Positions 13,455-13,795 of a DNA stretch of 13,795 bases are shown here, in pieces. The stretch is from positions 991-14,785 of the forward strand of contig JAMCXE010000017.1 of NCBI GenBank assembly GCA_023474975.1, read 5' to 3'. A program made the translations under genes and the position numbers. Positions within the stretch are counted from its first letter, which is position 1. Each line of letters opens with the position of its first letter. This DNA comes from Patescibacteria group bacterium (GTDB lineage: Bacteria; Patescibacteriota; Minisyncoccia; UBA6257; 02-FULL-45-10c). The notes under the pieces were generated by a model. The model was not told the origin of the DNA. It saw only the letters and a program-made list of their open reading frames with translations, and searched no databases.

Positions 13455-13616
13455 ATGAGTCAAAATGTTAATAATTTCCCTTATTTCAAAATACATAACT
13501 CTAAACCGGAAAAACAATTGGCAAATTTTATGCGAAGAAAATTTATGCCCAGAATAAAACAAAAATTTCCCTATCATTATCTAATCAAAAAACACCCAGG
13601 AAAAATATACCCTTAA
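13455..13616 (+). CDS. Hypothetical 53-codon ORF between the inverted repeat arms
   Basis: It begins MSQNVNNFPYFKIHNSKPEK and ends with GKIYP before a TAA. It is strongly basic, with no recognisable motif, signal peptide or Shine-Dalgarno. A one-base shift at the end would join it to LKKRLIFKEKRKIRRETGYY and on into the right inverted-repeat arm, so it may be a frameshifted fragment of a longer gene. It is given as a weak call because the whole region may be an assembly product. Confidence 0.3.
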   Translation: MSQNVNNFPYFKIHNSKPEKQLANFMRRKFMPRIKQKFPYHYLIKKHPGKIYP

Positions 13617-13669
13617 AAAACGACTCATTTTCAAAGAAAAGAGAAAAATCAGGCGCGAAACTGGCTATT

Positions 13670-13795
13670 ACGCTGAAAAAACAAAGACATTTGAAATCCA
13701 ACAAAATATAGACAAAATCCGGCAATATTCTTTTTTTAAAAGAACTAAAAATGATAACCGAAAAATTAAGACAAATAGAGAGAAAAATAAAAGTA
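13670..13795 (-). repeat. Right arm of the 126-bp inverted repeat, reaching the window end
   Basis: The exact reverse complement of 13249-13374, with a 295-bp spacer between the arms. It carries the same small coiled-coil-like frames on the plus strand as the left arm has on the minus strand. Confidence 0.97.

Overview
The window looks like a chromosomal contig from a Candidate Phyla Radiation bacterium (Patescibacteria, probably Parcubacteria-like). This is inferred from gene style: A+T-rich intergenic DNA, compact single-copy housekeeping genes, small conserved hypothetical proteins of a CPR type, and a surface protein built on NVGIGTT repeats. No rRNA or tRNA gene is present to confirm the lineage.

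Region 1 (1-3323): the 5' end of a minus-strand gene with a consensus sigma-70 promoter and a strong Shine-Dalgarno, then a minus-strand hypothetical gene, then a plus-strand run of a DUF456 membrane protein, a carotenoid-biosynthesis-like membrane protein and a YvcK/CofD-like protein. A bidirectional terminator closes it.

Region 2 (3322-8103, all minus strand): from upstream to downstream, a 203-aa hypothetical gene with its own terminator, the DNA translocase ftsK, a RodZ-like membrane HTH protein (36 nt after ftsK, probably co-transcribed, followed by a terminator), and recA with its own candidate promoter. Cell division, chromosome segregation, cell-shape and recombination functions sit together.

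Region 3 (8148-9588): a phosphomannomutase/phosphoglucomutase gene carrying two oddities. A 111-bp palindromic element is inserted in frame, and a single in-frame TAG separates the active-site serine half from the metal-binding half. All four catalytic motifs survive in one frame.

Region 4 (9577-10681): a G+C-richer small gene encoding an unrecognised protein with a cryptic internal duplication. Its 5' leader resembles that of the truncated gene at position 74. A complete IS200-type insertion sequence follows.

Region 5 (10683-11692): three copies of a dispersed palindromic repeat (CGTCATTGCGA...TCGCAATGAC) surrounding a DnaQ/RNase-H-like 3'-5' exonuclease gene.

Region 6 (11682-13114): a secreted or anchored surface protein with four NVGIGTT modules, encoded by four copies of an identical 19-bp DNA sequence, and a Cys-rich C-terminal domain.

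Region 7 (13115-13795): no convincing intact gene. A perfect 126-bp inverted repeat ends exactly at the window end and surrounds a 53-codon ORF. It may be a contig-end assembly fold-back or a real palindrome made from remnants of a small coiled-coil gene.

Expression signals fall into two classes. Three plus-strand genes have TATAATTAAA ending about 5-7 nt before the ATG with no Shine-Dalgarno, suggesting leaderless mRNAs. A few genes have strong Shine-Dalgarno sites. I did not find an evident new defence or mobile system. The best leads are the interrupted phosphomannomutase with its palindromic insert, the duplicated-domain protein with the shared leader, and the terminal palindrome.
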